Below are positions 1-8,349 of a stretch of 64,000 nt of DNA, one piece after another (within the stretch, counting starts at the first letter, position 1; each line of letters starts with the position of its first letter). Under the pieces are notes generated by a model. The model worked only from the letters and a program-made list of their open reading frames with translations, did no database searches and had not been told where the DNA came from. The position numbers and the translations under genes are program-made. Source of the DNA: Blastocatellia bacterium UBA7656 (GTDB taxonomy: Bacteria > Acidobacteriota > Blastocatellia > UBA7656); contig DLHY01000163.1 in the NCBI GenBank assembly GCA_002483445.1, forward strand, positions 77,906-141,905. The letters run 5' to 3'.

Positions 1-262
1 CGCTGTGTTACACGGAGGCAAAGAAAATGTTAATTCTTTGTGAACGAAAAGAGAGCAATTACATGAATGAAATCAGATTGCTTCATTTGTGTAATCAGAA
101 TGGGCTGATTATGGTGGAAGTTTTTATTGGGCGCTTTGTTGTGTATAGATGAGTCCCTCTTTAATCCTATGGTCTGTTTTAACCCCTTTCTTCTTTGGGC
201 AGATTTGCCGGATTTGTTATGCTTACCGCGTTATACGAAGTTGCGGCTATCAGGAGGTTGAC

Positions 263-649
263 ATGACGGGCGAAGAAATGGAGAGAGCGATTGAGTTTCT
301 GATGAATCATCATGCTCAGGTGAGTACAGACATAAGCCGCCTCAAGGAGGTTCAAGAGCAAAGCAGCAAGGACATCATTGCGCTTGATGAAGCTCAGGCC
401 CAGACAAGTCGGGATGTGCAGGCATTGGCTTCGAATATGGCCGGACTGACTGGTGTCGTAGTAGGTCTGGCTGATGCTGTCTCGCGCCTGGAAACGCAGA
501 TGGAAATGCGCAACTCTACATCCGCGAAGCAGCCGAAAGCCACGAGCAAAAGAGGGTGGCATGAGTTTTTTTGTATCGAATCTGGTCAGACCGAGCTTCG
601 CCGCGATGCCCCCCCACGACTAGACAGCAAAGCCGCTCAATCACCCTAA
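263..649 (+). CDS. small coiled-coil protein of unknown function
   Basis: The 128-residue product starts at the ATG preceded by AGGAGG, so the 38 in-frame residues further upstream are not needed. Residues 1-75 form a long polar helix with heptad-like spacing (QVSTDISRLKEVQEQ), which predicts a coiled coil. A short Ala/Gly/Val stretch (LTGVVVGLADAVSRLE) and a basic, low-complexity tail follow. I see no signal peptide and no catalytic motif. Similar short N-terminal helices occur in many uncharacterised bacterial coiled-coil proteins, so the function is unknown. The next gene begins about 100 bases downstream on the same strand. Confidence 0.6.
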   Translation: MTGEEMERAIEFLMNHHAQVSTDISRLKEVQEQSSKDIIALDEAQAQTSRDVQALASNMAGLTGVVVGLADAVSRLETQMEMRNSTSAKQPKATSKRGWHEFFCIESGQTELRRDAPPRLDSKAAQSP

Positions 650-750
650 CTGCGAGCGCATCACACCTGCACAAAAAAGGCGTTGAAAAATTTTCGATAA
701 TTCTGCGCGCGGTTTGCGTCTTCTATAACAGGGGGATAGTCGAGCGAATC

Positions 751-1131
751 ATGCCGTTCATTTATCGAATAGACCGCGCCAGCCGATTCGTACACACAAC
801 CGTTCTGGAATCCGTTTCCTGCCCTGATTTCGAGAGGCACGTAAAGAAGAAAGTGTTGCATGGCGCAGAGTCTTATCTTGAGTTGATTGATGCCAGAGCC
901 GCGAAGGTGAAGTTTACGCCCGCCGAAGTTCAGGAAGTCCTCGCCTTTCTCAAAAAAGCGGCAGAGGCTCACCCGCTTGGGCCGGTAGCGATTCTGGTTG
1001 ATGATGATCTCGGCTTCTCTATGATGCGGATGATCAGCCGCTCCGCTGAAAGCGCCTGCCCCATCGAAGTGTTTCGCAACCCTGCGGAGGCTCAACGATG
1101 GCTTCAGGCGCGCAAAGCACGCACTGCCTGA
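751..1131 (+). CDS. hypothetical protein, possibly SpoIIAA/STAS-like fold
   Basis: The 126-residue soluble protein starts at an internal ATG (MPFIYRIDRA). The longer in-frame extension reads through the end of the upstream gene and looks non-coding. The pattern of early beta strands, a central segment LIDARAAKVKF and the later strand VAILVDDDLGF followed by a helix recalls the SpoIIAA-like/STAS alpha-beta fold. Proteins of this size and shape are usually annotated DUF or STAS/SEC14-like. No catalytic residues can be assigned. The following 160 bases up to the convergent metalloprotease gene hold nothing I recognise. Confidence 0.6.
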   Translation: MPFIYRIDRASRFVHTTVLESVSCPDFERHVKKKVLHGAESYLELIDARAAKVKFTPAEVQEVLAFLKKAAEAHPLGPVAILVDDDLGFSMMRMISRSAESACPIEVFRNPAEAQRWLQARKARTA

Positions 1132-1291
1132 TAGCACCGTTGCGCCGCAAGGCCAAAGTAACTCCCCGCCTGTTCGCAAAACTTACTGCTCGAAAAACAG
1201 GAAACCGGGATTCTGCACAACAGCGACGCGATTGAAGCGTCGCGCCTCGAAACGAAAAAATTCCTCGGACAACTCATACCTGCTCTGCCAT

Positions 1292-3778
1292 TCAATTCGC
1301 TCCTATAGGATCGCCCGCAGGCGTAGCCAGAGGCGAAGTCTTCTTTCGCGGCTCGTTGGGGCGGGCGAGGAATCGCTCGATGTCTTCCTGTACGGCCCGA
1401 CGATGCGAGGCGTCCGCTGCTGGAATCTTCAGCATCGTGTGCAGTTGTCTGAGAGCTTCTGTCGCTGTGGCTCTCACCTGCGGCGCGGCGTCAGAGTCGG
1501 CGGCCAGGTCCATCAACCGCGTCGCGACGAGGCTTTGCACCGCCTGCTGAATGGCCGCGTGATGAGCGTCCTTCGACGCGGCAGCTTTCCATGTGCGAGC
1601 GATGAGCGCCGCGACTACTTCCTTGAAATCAGGATTGGCATGATTTCGCGAGTGGAAATCGATCAGGCGAGCTGCGCGATTCGGCTCAAGCAAAGAAGTG
1701 ATCGCAAGATCAGCCGCGATGGTGGCCGCGCCAATCGGATCGAACACCGGATCGGTGCGGGCGGAAAAAGTTTCAATCGTGCCTCCCCCGTAACCGAAAG
1801 CTCGCGGGGGAATCAATTCGAGAATCCGACCTGGTATGGCAAGTTCTTCCGTCTTGATCGTGTCGAGTGCGGCGTTCAACGCCTCGCGCTGGCGCGCAGC
1901 CGGGACTATCTCCTGAACGCGCGCCGGACTTGGCCCTGATGAAGTCTTTACGGCGTAGGTGTAATAAAGTCCGCCTACGGATTTGATCGCCGCCTGAAGC
2001 TGATAGCGATGATGAAGGTAGAGCGGGAGGAATTTGGCTTCGAGCAACCACAGCGGCGTTCCCTGGCGGATATTTTTAAGTCCGAACTGCTCAATGCCGA
2101 TTCGTCGCACCTGCATTTCGTGGCGAAGCATCGCCACCGGATCGCTTCCGTTGTCCCATAAACTTGCCAGAGGATGAGCCGCGCCGAGTGGCCGCGCGTC
2201 TGCGTCCGAGATGAAAAGCATTCCCGCGCTCACTCCGTCGGTCAGAATTTTTTCCATCTCCGCCGATTCGTTCGCCCCTGCCGCAAATTCCGCATAGCCA
2301 TATTTGATCGCGAACTTGTCGTATTCGCCGATGCCTTTTGAATAAGCGTTCGACAGATCGAGATGTCCGTCCTTGATTTCGATCATCGGCGCGGGATAAT
2401 CCATCACCGAAGCGCGACCATAACTGCTTGCGGCGAAGTTGTGCGCAAGCCCTAACGTGTGTCCCACCTCGTGCGCTGATAGTTGTCGTATGCGCGCAAT
2501 CGACATCGCCGCAGAATCAGCAGCCGGATCAGCGAAAGCCAGATAATCTGCGTCGGGCAGCGCGCCGAATTCGCACATATCCGCGGCGTTTGCGTAAGGC
2601 GGCACAAGGCCCGTGAACAGAAGATAATCCTGACGCACGCGCAGAGAGCCGAGCGTCACATTACCTTTGATTATTTCGCCCGTGCGCGGATCGGTGATGC
2701 TGCTGCCGTAAGACCATCCGCGCGTCGAGCGATGCACCCAGTTGATCATGTTGTAGCGCGCGTCCATCGGGTCTGTGTCTTCGGGAAGCACCTTGACCTG
2801 AAAAGCGTTTCTGAAACCTGCGGATTCGAAGGCCGCGTTCCACCACGACGCGCCTTCGATGAGCGCGCTGCGAATGGGTTCAGGCGTGCCGTTATCGACA
2901 TAATAGATGATCGGTTTTACTGGCTCGGACACGGCGGCTGCGGGGTCTTTCTTTTGAAGGCGGTGACGAGCGATCCAACGCTTCTCGATAGGATCGGTTA
3001 TGGGCGAAGCGTAATCGTAAAATGTTCTGCCATTCATGCCGACTCGCGGATCGAGTTTGCGCGGTTTGTAATTGCCGTCAGGCAGTTCGACGAAAGAGTG
3101 ATGCTGGCGAACCGTGACGGCTTGAGCCGTCGGCGCGGTGCTGCGAACCAGCGGGCCGGGATCGTCCGATGTGAGAGTGATTATGGTTTCGACCTCGCTG
3201 TTTTTCGGAAAGCCTTTCGTGCGCGGCAGGTAAAACGCAGAGCGGCTTTCGTCGAAGCGAAACTGCCCCTGTCGCGTCTGGCGCAATCGGTCAGCGGCTC
3301 CGTGCGCATCGCGCAGGAAGAATGCAGTCGCGTCAACGAGCGCGCGGCCTGCTTCTTCTGCCTCGACTTTGAATCCCCAGATGATTGAGCGCGCGAATGA
3401 TTCTTCGACGGCTCGTCGCTCCGACGCATCATTCGAGATTGCGCGATATGCATAGTTCGGCTCGATCATCAGAATTTTAGGGCCGATGCGCTCGAAGAAA
3501 ATTATGCGCGTTTCTCCGAGTTGGCCGCGATCAAGGCCTATAGGGTTAGACCCTAGCCCTGTGGAGAGCGAAACCTGATAGAGAATCTCGGTGTTGAAAC
3601 GCGAGATTTCAAGGAAGAGTTTTCCCGTCGGTGCGTCCCAGTAGAGCGGCACGAACCCATCGATCTTCTGCATACGAGCAGTTCTTGCATTGATAGTTTT
3701 ATCCGCCGCTGCCTGCTCCTGCGCCGAGACCGGCAGAGCGAGTATAAGAAAAAAGAAGGCGAGAACTTTGTGTGACAT
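1292..3778 (-). CDS. secreted zinc metalloprotease, DUF5117/DUF4953 type
   Basis: This 828-residue protein is probably exported and degrades peptides or proteins in the envelope; its substrate is unknown. I chose the ATG that gives MSHKVLAFFFLILALPVSA, a clear signal peptide cleaved near the A-Q-E-Q site, because a GAGAGG motif lies just upstream; the track-length start adds 32 non-signal residues. An extended zinc site, HEVGHTLGLAHN, lies near residue 436, matching the metzincin-like HExxHxxxxxH core. Preceding it are blocks typical of the large Acidobacteria/Bacteroidetes family with DUF5118, DUF5117 and DUF4953 regions (YYVDNGTPEPIRSALIEG, WSYGSSITDPRTGEIIKG). Length fits the family. It is divergent from the sigma-factor/kinase block. 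Confidence 0.88.
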   Translation of the reverse strand: MSHKVLAFFFLILALPVSAQEQAAADKTINARTARMQKIDGFVPLYWDAPTGKLFLEISRFNTEILYQVSLSTGLGSNPIGLDRGQLGETRIIFFERIGPKILMIEPNYAYRAISNDASERRAVEESFARSIIWGFKVEAEEAGRALVDATAFFLRDAHGAADRLRQTRQGQFRFDESRSAFYLPRTKGFPKNSEVETIITLTSDDPGPLVRSTAPTAQAVTVRQHHSFVELPDGNYKPRKLDPRVGMNGRTFYDYASPITDPIEKRWIARHRLQKKDPAAAVSEPVKPIIYYVDNGTPEPIRSALIEGASWWNAAFESAGFRNAFQVKVLPEDTDPMDARYNMINWVHRSTRGWSYGSSITDPRTGEIIKGNVTLGSLRVRQDYLLFTGLVPPYANAADMCEFGALPDADYLAFADPAADSAAMSIARIRQLSAHEVGHTLGLAHNFAASSYGRASVMDYPAPMIEIKDGHLDLSNAYSKGIGEYDKFAIKYGYAEFAAGANESAEMEKILTDGVSAGMLFISDADARPLGAAHPLASLWDNGSDPVAMLRHEMQVRRIGIEQFGLKNIRQGTPLWLLEAKFLPLYLHHRYQLQAAIKSVGGLYYTYAVKTSSGPSPARVQEIVPAARQREALNAALDTIKTEELAIPGRILELIPPRAFGYGGGTIETFSARTDPVFDPIGAATIAADLAITSLLEPNRAARLIDFHSRNHANPDFKEVVAALIARTWKAAASKDAHHAAIQQAVQSLVATRLMDLAADSDAAPQVRATATEALRQLHTMLKIPAADASHRRAVQEDIERFLARPNEPRKKTSPLATPAGDPIGAN

Positions 3779-3950
3779 AATCAACCTCTCAAGAGCGAAA
3801 TGATTCGAGGAACTCTTCCACTGGGAGGTGGCTCGTGAATTTGCGAAACGAGAAGAGAATGCTATGGCGAGCAAGCCGCCAAGTCAAGGCGACGCAACCC
3901 TTCGAAACGAGACGACCGACTGCTTAACCGACTTGATAAGCTCAGGCGGA

Positions 3951-4015
3951 TGAGTTTATCAATAATCCATGAAACTGATTTTCATGGATACGCCCGAATT
4001 CGCCGTCCCCTCGCT
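3951..4015. repeat. left 65-bp direct repeat (copy of fmt 5' end)
   Basis: These 65 bases match 11446-11510 with only five substitutions and no gap. They include about 18 bases of leader (TGAGTTTATCAATAA) and the first 15 codons of fmt. Similarity stops sharply on the right side (TGCTTGATTT here, CTCTCGTCTC in fmt). The two copies are in the same orientation, 7,495 bases apart, and enclose the accessory genes. The rest of the 373-base stretch between the metalloprotease start and the sigma-factor gene shows nothing else I can name. Confidence 0.9.
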
Positions 4016-4022
4016 TGCTTGA
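3969..4022 (+). pseudogene. 17-codon stub of fmt
   Basis: The ATG at the same relative position as the true fmt start is followed by MKLIFMDTPEFAVPSLA and a TGA stop. The first 16 residues match the real Fmt N-terminus (MKLIFMGTPEFAVPSL) apart from one Gly-to-Asp change. That change alters the conserved GTPEFA motif, so even a longer product would be suspect. The rest of fmt is absent. It is best read as the old or duplicated 5' end left behind when the 7.5-kb block appeared next to fmt. Confidence 0.85.
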
Positions 4023-4151
4023 TTTGCTATTCAATTTCCGCGAGATCAATCGTCATATCGACTTCACAGCGACTCTGATCGGAAATAGCTTTTTCCTGAC
4101 AGAGCGACTACACTCGGTTTGTTTAACTGTGTCGAGTCTACGAGGTTGTTT

Positions 4152-4715
4152 ATGAATACTCCCTCGCGCGGCGACATAACTCGCTTACTCATTGCCTGGA
4201 GCAACGGCGACCAAGACGCTTTCGATCAACTCGCGCCACTGGTTTACGATCAACTGAGACGCATCGCAAGAAGCAAGCTGAGACAACATGGCTCAGACGG
4301 AGTGCTTCAACCAACCGCGCTCGTGCATGAAGCCTACATCAGACTCGTCGATCAAACCCGCATTGAGTGGCGAGATCGCGCGCACTTTTATGCCATCGCC
4401 GCAAATACGATTCGCCGCATCCTCATTGATGATTATCGCCATCGCACTGCCGACAAACGCGGCGGAGGCGCAAGCCTGGTTTCGCTCGACGAAAGCGACG
4501 CGGTCTCCAGCGCCCAGAGCGTGGATTTGCTGGCCCTCGACGAAGCGATAGAGAGACTCACAACGCTTGACCCCCGACAGGCCGAGATAATCGATATGAG
4601 ATTTTTCGGCGGCCTGACCAATGATGAGATCGCCCTTGCGTTAGGGGTCTCGGTTAAAACAGTTGAGCGCGAGTCACGCGCAGCAAAAGCCTGGCTTCGC
4701 TCACAGCTTGAATGA
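4152..4715 (+). CDS. ECF-type RNA polymerase sigma factor (TIGR02999-like)
   Basis: The 187-residue sigma factor starts at the second ATG (MNTPSRGDITRLLIAWSNGD). Region 2 runs over residues 15-90 (LVYDQLRRIARSKL, LVHEAYIRLVDQTRIEW, FYAIAANTIRRILIDDYR). Region 4 runs over residues 130-185 (LDPRQAEIIDMRFFGGLTNDEIALALGVSVKTVERE), with a helix-turn-helix ending in the VSVKTVER recognition helix. The wording closely fits the Acidobacteria/Planctomycete ECF subgroup usually encoded beside Ser/Thr kinases. That is the case here: the kinase gene starts 88 bases downstream. The likely role is transcription of envelope or stress genes under kinase control. No anti-sigma factor lies next to it. Confidence 0.9.
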   Translation: MNTPSRGDITRLLIAWSNGDQDAFDQLAPLVYDQLRRIARSKLRQHGSDGVLQPTALVHEAYIRLVDQTRIEWRDRAHFYAIAANTIRRILIDDYRHRTADKRGGGASLVSLDESDAVSSAQSVDLLALDEAIERLTTLDPRQAEIIDMRFFGGLTNDEIALALGVSVKTVERESRAAKAWLRSQLE

Positions 4716-4803
4716 CGCCTGCGGACTTTATGAAAAAGCGGTGAGGGATTTTCGTCGCTTTTTGCGACTTAACAGTTGAGGGCAAAAAACGGAGATTGAC
4801 GAT

Positions 4804-6576
4804 ATGGCCGAAAGAGAACGATTCCTGAAAGCCAAAGAGATATTCCTGCAAGCCGTCGAAAAAGACGCGGACGAGCGCAAGCGATACATCGCTGAGGCTT
4901 GCGCTGACGATGAGGCTTTGCGCCTGGAGGTTTTGCGTTTGCTCGGAGGCGACAGTCAGGCAAGTGAAGAATGGGAAGATACGGTGCGCCTTGAAGTTGA
5001 AGAGCGATTGCAATTCTTTCAATCAGCCGAAGCCACAGAGTACCCGATTGGAGAGATGTTCGGCGGCAGATATCTCATCGAATCGAAGCTCGGACAGGGC
5101 GGCATCGGCGCGGTCTATCTCGCTTCGGACACACGCTTGTATTCCCGCCCCGTCGTCGTAAAGCTCCTGCTCGACACATCGAGCCGGAATCAATACCTCG
5201 TTGACAAGTTCAAACACGAAGGCGAGGGGCTTGCGCGCATCAATCATCCGGGCGTGGTGAAGGTTTATGACCTCGGCGAACTGGCAGACGGAAAGCCTTA
5301 TCTCGTTATGGAGTTTGTCAAAGGCAACTCGCTCGCTTCAGAAATCCGGGCGGGCGCGATGGATTTTCAGCGCGCTGCCCTGCTTATTCGCCAGATCGCT
5401 CAAGCCCTCTCTGCCGCGCATTACGAAGGCGTGATTCACCGCGATCTCAAGCCCGCCAACGTGATGATTGAAAAACTCAGCGACGGCGCCGAGCAGTCCA
5501 GGCTGATCGATTTCGGTATCGCCCGACTCGCCAACCCGATATCAGCAAGCTCAACGCAGATGCCCGTCGCCATAGGCACACCCGATTACATGGCGAGCGA
5601 GCAGATTGAAAAAGGCGCAGCGTCGTCGGCAAGCGACATTTACGCGCTCGGAGTGATGGCTTATGAAATGCTGACTGCGGATCGTCCGTTCCACATCGAT
5701 TCCGCATCCGTGCCGGAGATGCTCAGGCTGGTCACTATGCAACGAACGGGAGTGAGCCGAAAGCCGAAACAGTTGCGCGCGGATTTGCCTGACGCGGCAC
5801 AGGAGGAGATATTGAGAGCTTTATCTTACGATCCTGATGATCGTCACCAGAAGGCATTCGAGTTGGGAGAGCGCCTCTATCGCGCCCTGACTGGCGAAGA
5901 TCGAATCGAGCCATCGAGGATGTATCTGGGTACCGTGCATGAGTTGCAGTCCATTTCCAATCGGATCGAGCCACCCGGAATGCGCCAGGCACTGGAGGAA
6001 CTACTGGGTGTTGCCACTCGCGGGATGGGCGCGAAGTCTGTCAATCGAGCGGTGCAGGCATTTGAGCGATTGTGGTCAAGCGCGGTGCTGACAGACCGCA
6101 TACGCCCGCTCTCGATTGAAAGCGCGAAGGAAGAGCGCACACGTCAGGTTCGCGGAATGGGCGCAAAGCCAAAGAGAGCGGAGTACGCATATCGTCTGGG
6201 AAGTCGGGTATGCCTCGCGTTCGACATAAATCGAGATGGGTATTTGACGCTGCTTGATGAAGGCCCGGAAGGCATAGTCTATTGCCTCTGCCCATCGCAG
6301 TTTGCGCCGAGCGCGCGGCTCGAATCGGGGCGAATTTACTTGCCGCAGGAAGGCTCGCCCCACGAAGCATTCGAGATGACGGGGGCGGCTGGAAAAGAGA
6401 AGTTGCTGGCCGTCATCAGCGACGAGCCGTTGGGACTGGACTGGCTGCCGAAGGATGCCGACACGCCTGCGCGAGAATTGAGCAGTGATGACATCGAACT
6501 GTTGTTCGCTCGACTTCAAGCTTTAGGCGAGGGGCGATGGACAGCGCTCGCGTCTTACTTCGAGGTTGTGGCATAG
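4804..6576 (+). CDS. Ser/Thr protein kinase with C-terminal DUF4384-like domain
   Basis: This 590-residue cytoplasmic kinase phosphorylates Ser/Thr residues and probably works with the sigma factor upstream. The Gly loop GQGGIGAVYLA is at 97-107, the ATP lysine is K120, the catalytic loop HRDLKPAN is at 212-219 and DFG is at 236-238. The activation segment ends ASEQ instead of the usual APE/PE. No transmembrane helix follows the kinase domain, unlike PASTA kinases. Residues 450-590 (RVCLAFDINRDGYLTLLDEG, LLAVISDEPLG) resemble DUF4384, a beta-rich domain common in kinases and caspase-like proteins. The 3' end of this gene is duplicated twice further downstream as broken copies. Confidence 0.92.
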   Translation: MAERERFLKAKEIFLQAVEKDADERKRYIAEACADDEALRLEVLRLLGGDSQASEEWEDTVRLEVEERLQFFQSAEATEYPIGEMFGGRYLIESKLGQGGIGAVYLASDTRLYSRPVVVKLLLDTSSRNQYLVDKFKHEGEGLARINHPGVVKVYDLGELADGKPYLVMEFVKGNSLASEIRAGAMDFQRAALLIRQIAQALSAAHYEGVIHRDLKPANVMIEKLSDGAEQSRLIDFGIARLANPISASSTQMPVAIGTPDYMASEQIEKGAASSASDIYALGVMAYEMLTADRPFHIDSASVPEMLRLVTMQRTGVSRKPKQLRADLPDAAQEEILRALSYDPDDRHQKAFELGERLYRALTGEDRIEPSRMYLGTVHELQSISNRIEPPGMRQALEELLGVATRGMGAKSVNRAVQAFERLWSSAVLTDRIRPLSIESAKEERTRQVRGMGAKPKRAEYAYRLGSRVCLAFDINRDGYLTLLDEGPEGIVYCLCPSQFAPSARLESGRIYLPQEGSPHEAFEMTGAAGKEKLLAVISDEPLGLDWLPKDADTPARELSSDDIELLFARLQALGEGRWTALASYFEVVA

Positions 6577-6669
6577 ATGGACTGATTGCTGCGTGTTCAG
6601 AGCAGGCTTATACTTCGACCATCGCCAGACTGAATGCGGTTGCGACGGGGTGAAAGTCACGGCGGCAAG
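6558..6669. repeat. 112-bp direct repeat, copy 1
   Basis: This stretch is identical over all 112 bases to 7731-7842. It covers the last codons and stop of the kinase gene and the leader of the first antitoxin gene. Perfect identity implies recent duplication or gene conversion. Confidence 0.95.
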
Positions 6670-6705
6670 CTTGGGATCAAATGGGATCAAGAGAGGATTA
6701 AATTT

Positions 6706-6972
6706 ATGGCTGTACAGGAAATTGAACTGCGGGTTGCGGCGCTGGAAGCTGAGGTGGCGCGACTGAAAGAGCAATTGGAAAAAGTAGCTCCTTCGAAGGG
6801 AGACTGGTTGGACGAAATCTATGGGGCTTTCGCCAACGATCCGGACTTTGAAGAAGCTATGCGTCTGGGCCGGGAATACCGCGAGTCTCTGCGCCCTAAA
6901 GCGAACAGGAAACCGGTTCGTAAAACCGCAAAGAAAGCTGTAAGGAAATCTGTGAAAGGGCGCAAGGGTTGA
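6706..6972 (+). CDS. antitoxin A1 of PIN toxin module
   Basis: The 88-residue product starts at an ATG with GAGAGGA nine bases upstream. Residues 1-30 form a heptad helix (EIELRVAALEAEVARLKEQL). The centre, FEEAMRLGREYRESLRP, is shared with two paralogues downstream. The tail is very basic (KPVRKTAKKAVRKSVKGRKG). The stop codon lies two bases before the toxin start, a coupled arrangement typical of type II toxin-antitoxin pairs. The coiled coil probably gives oligomerisation, and the conserved C-terminal segment probably occupies the toxin active site. The antitoxin family is not one I can name, so the role is inferred from context. Confidence 0.75.
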   Translation: MAVQEIELRVAALEAEVARLKEQLEKVAPSKGDWLDEIYGAFANDPDFEEAMRLGREYRESLRPKANRKPVRKTAKKAVRKSVKGRKG

Positions 6973-6973
6973 G

Positions 6974-7399
6974 ATGTACATCCTCGACACTGACCATCTC
7001 AGTCTGTTGGGACGAGCTAGCAGTATGGAAGCGCAGCGGTTGCGCTTCCGTTTGGCTGGATTGAAGTCAGAAGAGAGAGTTACGACCATCATCACTTTCG
7101 AGGAGCAAATGCGTGGTTGGATGTCACATCTGGCGCAAGCTCGTTCGCTCGCCCGGCAGGTTGAAGCTTATCGGCGGCTCAAGGAATTCCTGGATCGTTA
7201 TCTGAAGATCACCGTGCTTGAATTTGACGAAGCGGCAGCCGCCGAGTTCGAGCGGCTGAAGCAATCGCGCCTTCGCATCGGCGCGATGGATTTGAAGATC
7301 GCCTCCATCGCTCTGGCGCGCGGCGCAACGGTGCTGACCAGAAACCTCAAGGACTTCAATCGCGTGCCTGACCTGAGAGTTGAAGACTGGACAGAGTGA
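6974..7399 (+). CDS. PIN-domain ribonuclease toxin T1 (VapC family)
   Basis: The 141-residue PIN nuclease is expected to cleave RNA when free of its antitoxin. The N-terminus YILDTDHLSLL carries the first acidic pair. TFEEQMRGW supplies the conserved acidic residue near position 43, and RIGAMDLKIASIAL plus VLTRNLKDFNRV give the third and fourth acidic positions and the VapC C-terminal signature. The length is normal. It is about 60% similar by eye to the second toxin at 8350. It overlaps none of its neighbours and is followed at once by a stray copy of the kinase 3' end, which shows that the whole unit was duplicated. Confidence 0.88.
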   Translation: MYILDTDHLSLLGRASSMEAQRLRFRLAGLKSEERVTTIITFEEQMRGWMSHLAQARSLARQVEAYRRLKEFLDRYLKITVLEFDEAAAAEFERLKQSRLRIGAMDLKIASIALARGATVLTRNLKDFNRVPDLRVEDWTE

Positions 7400-7403
7400 G
7401 ATG

Positions 7404-7617
7404 CCGCGTCCTGCGAAGCATTCGAGATATCGGGGGCGGCAGGAAAAGAGAAGTTGCTGGCCGTCATCAGCGACGAGCCATTAGGATTGGACTGGCTGAC
7501 GAAAGACACAGAAACATCGGCACGAGTCTTGAGCGGCGATGACCTTGAATCGTCGTTCGCTCGACTTCAAGCATTAGGAGAAGGCCGTTGGACGGCGCTC
7601 GCGTCATACTTCGAGGG
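7404..7617 (+). pseudogene. fragment of kinase DUF4384 tail, copy 2
   Basis: Read in one frame, this gives AFEISGAAGKEKLLAVISD and RLQALGEGRWTALASYFE. It aligns with the last ~70 residues of the kinase at 4804 with few differences. It has no start codon or upstream domain of its own. A 114-base insertion interrupts it just before its stop; removing that insert restores the same VVA ending as the kinase. It is therefore a duplicated gene end and not a gene. Confidence 0.85.
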
Positions 7618-7730
7618 TAATGCCTCAGTTCCGGGAGGTACAACAGGCTGGCAGCCTGTTGAGAGCCTTGAGGTCTCTACGACTGTAGGGCAGCCTATCG
7701 TACTTTCTCCTCCCATAACTGAGCGATTAC
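7617..7730. mobile_element. 114-bp MITE-like insertion
   Basis: The element is flanked on both sides by CTTCGAGG (7609-7616 and 7731-7738), an 8-bp target duplication. Its ends are inverted: 22 bases from each end match with four mismatches (GTAAT..CTCAGTT..GGGAGG). Inside is the palindrome AACAGGCTGGCAGCCTGTT (7642-7660). It has no coding capacity, so movement would need a transposase supplied elsewhere. The uninterrupted sequence is available for comparison in copy 1 (kinase 3' end), where these bases are absent. Confidence 0.8.
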
Positions 7731-7842
7731 CTTCGAGGTTGTGGCATAGATGGACTGATTGCTGCGTGTTCAGAGCAGGCTTATACTTCGACCATCGCCA
7801 GACTGAATGCGGTTGCGACGGGGTGAAAGTCACGGCGGCAAG
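7731..7842. repeat. 112-bp direct repeat, copy 2
   Basis: This is identical to 6558-6669. Here it is the leader of the second antitoxin gene and contains the remnant GTGGCATAG end of the kinase copy. Confidence 0.95.
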
Positions 7843-7877
7843 TTTGAAGCAAACGGCATCAAGAGAGGATTAAATAT

Positions 7878-8096
7878 ATGGCTGTACAGGAGATTGAACT
7901 GCGGGTTGCGGCGCTGGAAGCTGAAGTCGCTCAGTTGAAGCAAAAGCTTGAGTGCGTGACCAATCCAGCCAGTCCGTGGTGGCGAGAAATCTACGGAACG
8001 TTTGCCGACGATCCGCTCCACGAAGAGGCGATGCGACTGGGGCGCGAGTACCGCGAGTCGCTGCGCCCAAAAACTGGCAAACGAGGGAGGACCTGA
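7878..8096 (+). CDS. antitoxin A2, orphan paralogue
   Basis: The 72-residue product has the same start context as A1 (AGAGGATTAAA-TATATG) and an almost identical first 20 residues. It then has LGREYRESLRPK and a short basic tail. No toxin follows directly. A third antitoxin begins after three bases, so A2 has lost its own partner or arose by an extra duplication. It could still bind toxin T1 or T3. The coding frame is intact, without internal stops. Confidence 0.72.
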   Translation: MAVQEIELRVAALEAEVAQLKQKLECVTNPASPWWREIYGTFADDPLHEEAMRLGREYRESLRPKTGKRGRT

Positions 8097-8099
8097 TTT

Positions 8100-8348
8100 A
8101 TGGCTGTACCGGAGATTGAGTCGCGCGTCGCAGTCCTTGAGGCTAAAGTCGAGCAACTCCAGCGCAAACTGGAAGCCGTCGCCCCTGATGCAAAACCCTG
8201 GTGGGAACACATCGTGGGGGCTTTTGCCGATGACCCAGCCTTTGAGGAAGCGATGCGCTTAGGACGCGAGTACCGCGAATCACTTCGCCCCAAGCCTCGT
8301 TCCAAACAAACCAAACACGCACAATCTGCCAAAGCGAGGAAACGGTGA
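8100..8348 (+). CDS. antitoxin A3 of second PIN toxin module
   Basis: The 82-residue paralogue has an N-terminal helix (VLEAKVEQLQRKLEAV), the conserved FEEAMRLGREYRESLRPK core and a Lys/Arg-rich tail. Its ATG lies three bases after the A2 stop, and its own stop is followed after one base by the toxin ATG, so A2, A3 and T3 look like one transcript. As with A1, the antitoxin role is inferred from size, helix pattern and coupling to a PIN gene. Confidence 0.75.
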   Translation: MAVPEIESRVAVLEAKVEQLQRKLEAVAPDAKPWWEHIVGAFADDPAFEEAMRLGREYRESLRPKPRSKQTKHAQSAKARKR

Positions 8349-8349
8349 T

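Noticed and set aside
1..262. Partial gene at the left edge
   Set aside because: No open frame with a start or motif was found; the AT-rich stretch looks like spacer.
1232..1939. 235-codon open frame on the plus strand
   Set aside because: Antisense to the metalloprotease 3' end and without any recognisable domain or ribosome-binding site.
2483..3388. 301-codon open frame on the plus strand
   Set aside because: It is antisense to the metalloprotease, which has a signal peptide, HExxH site and family blocks; the antisense product is Arg-rich without motifs.
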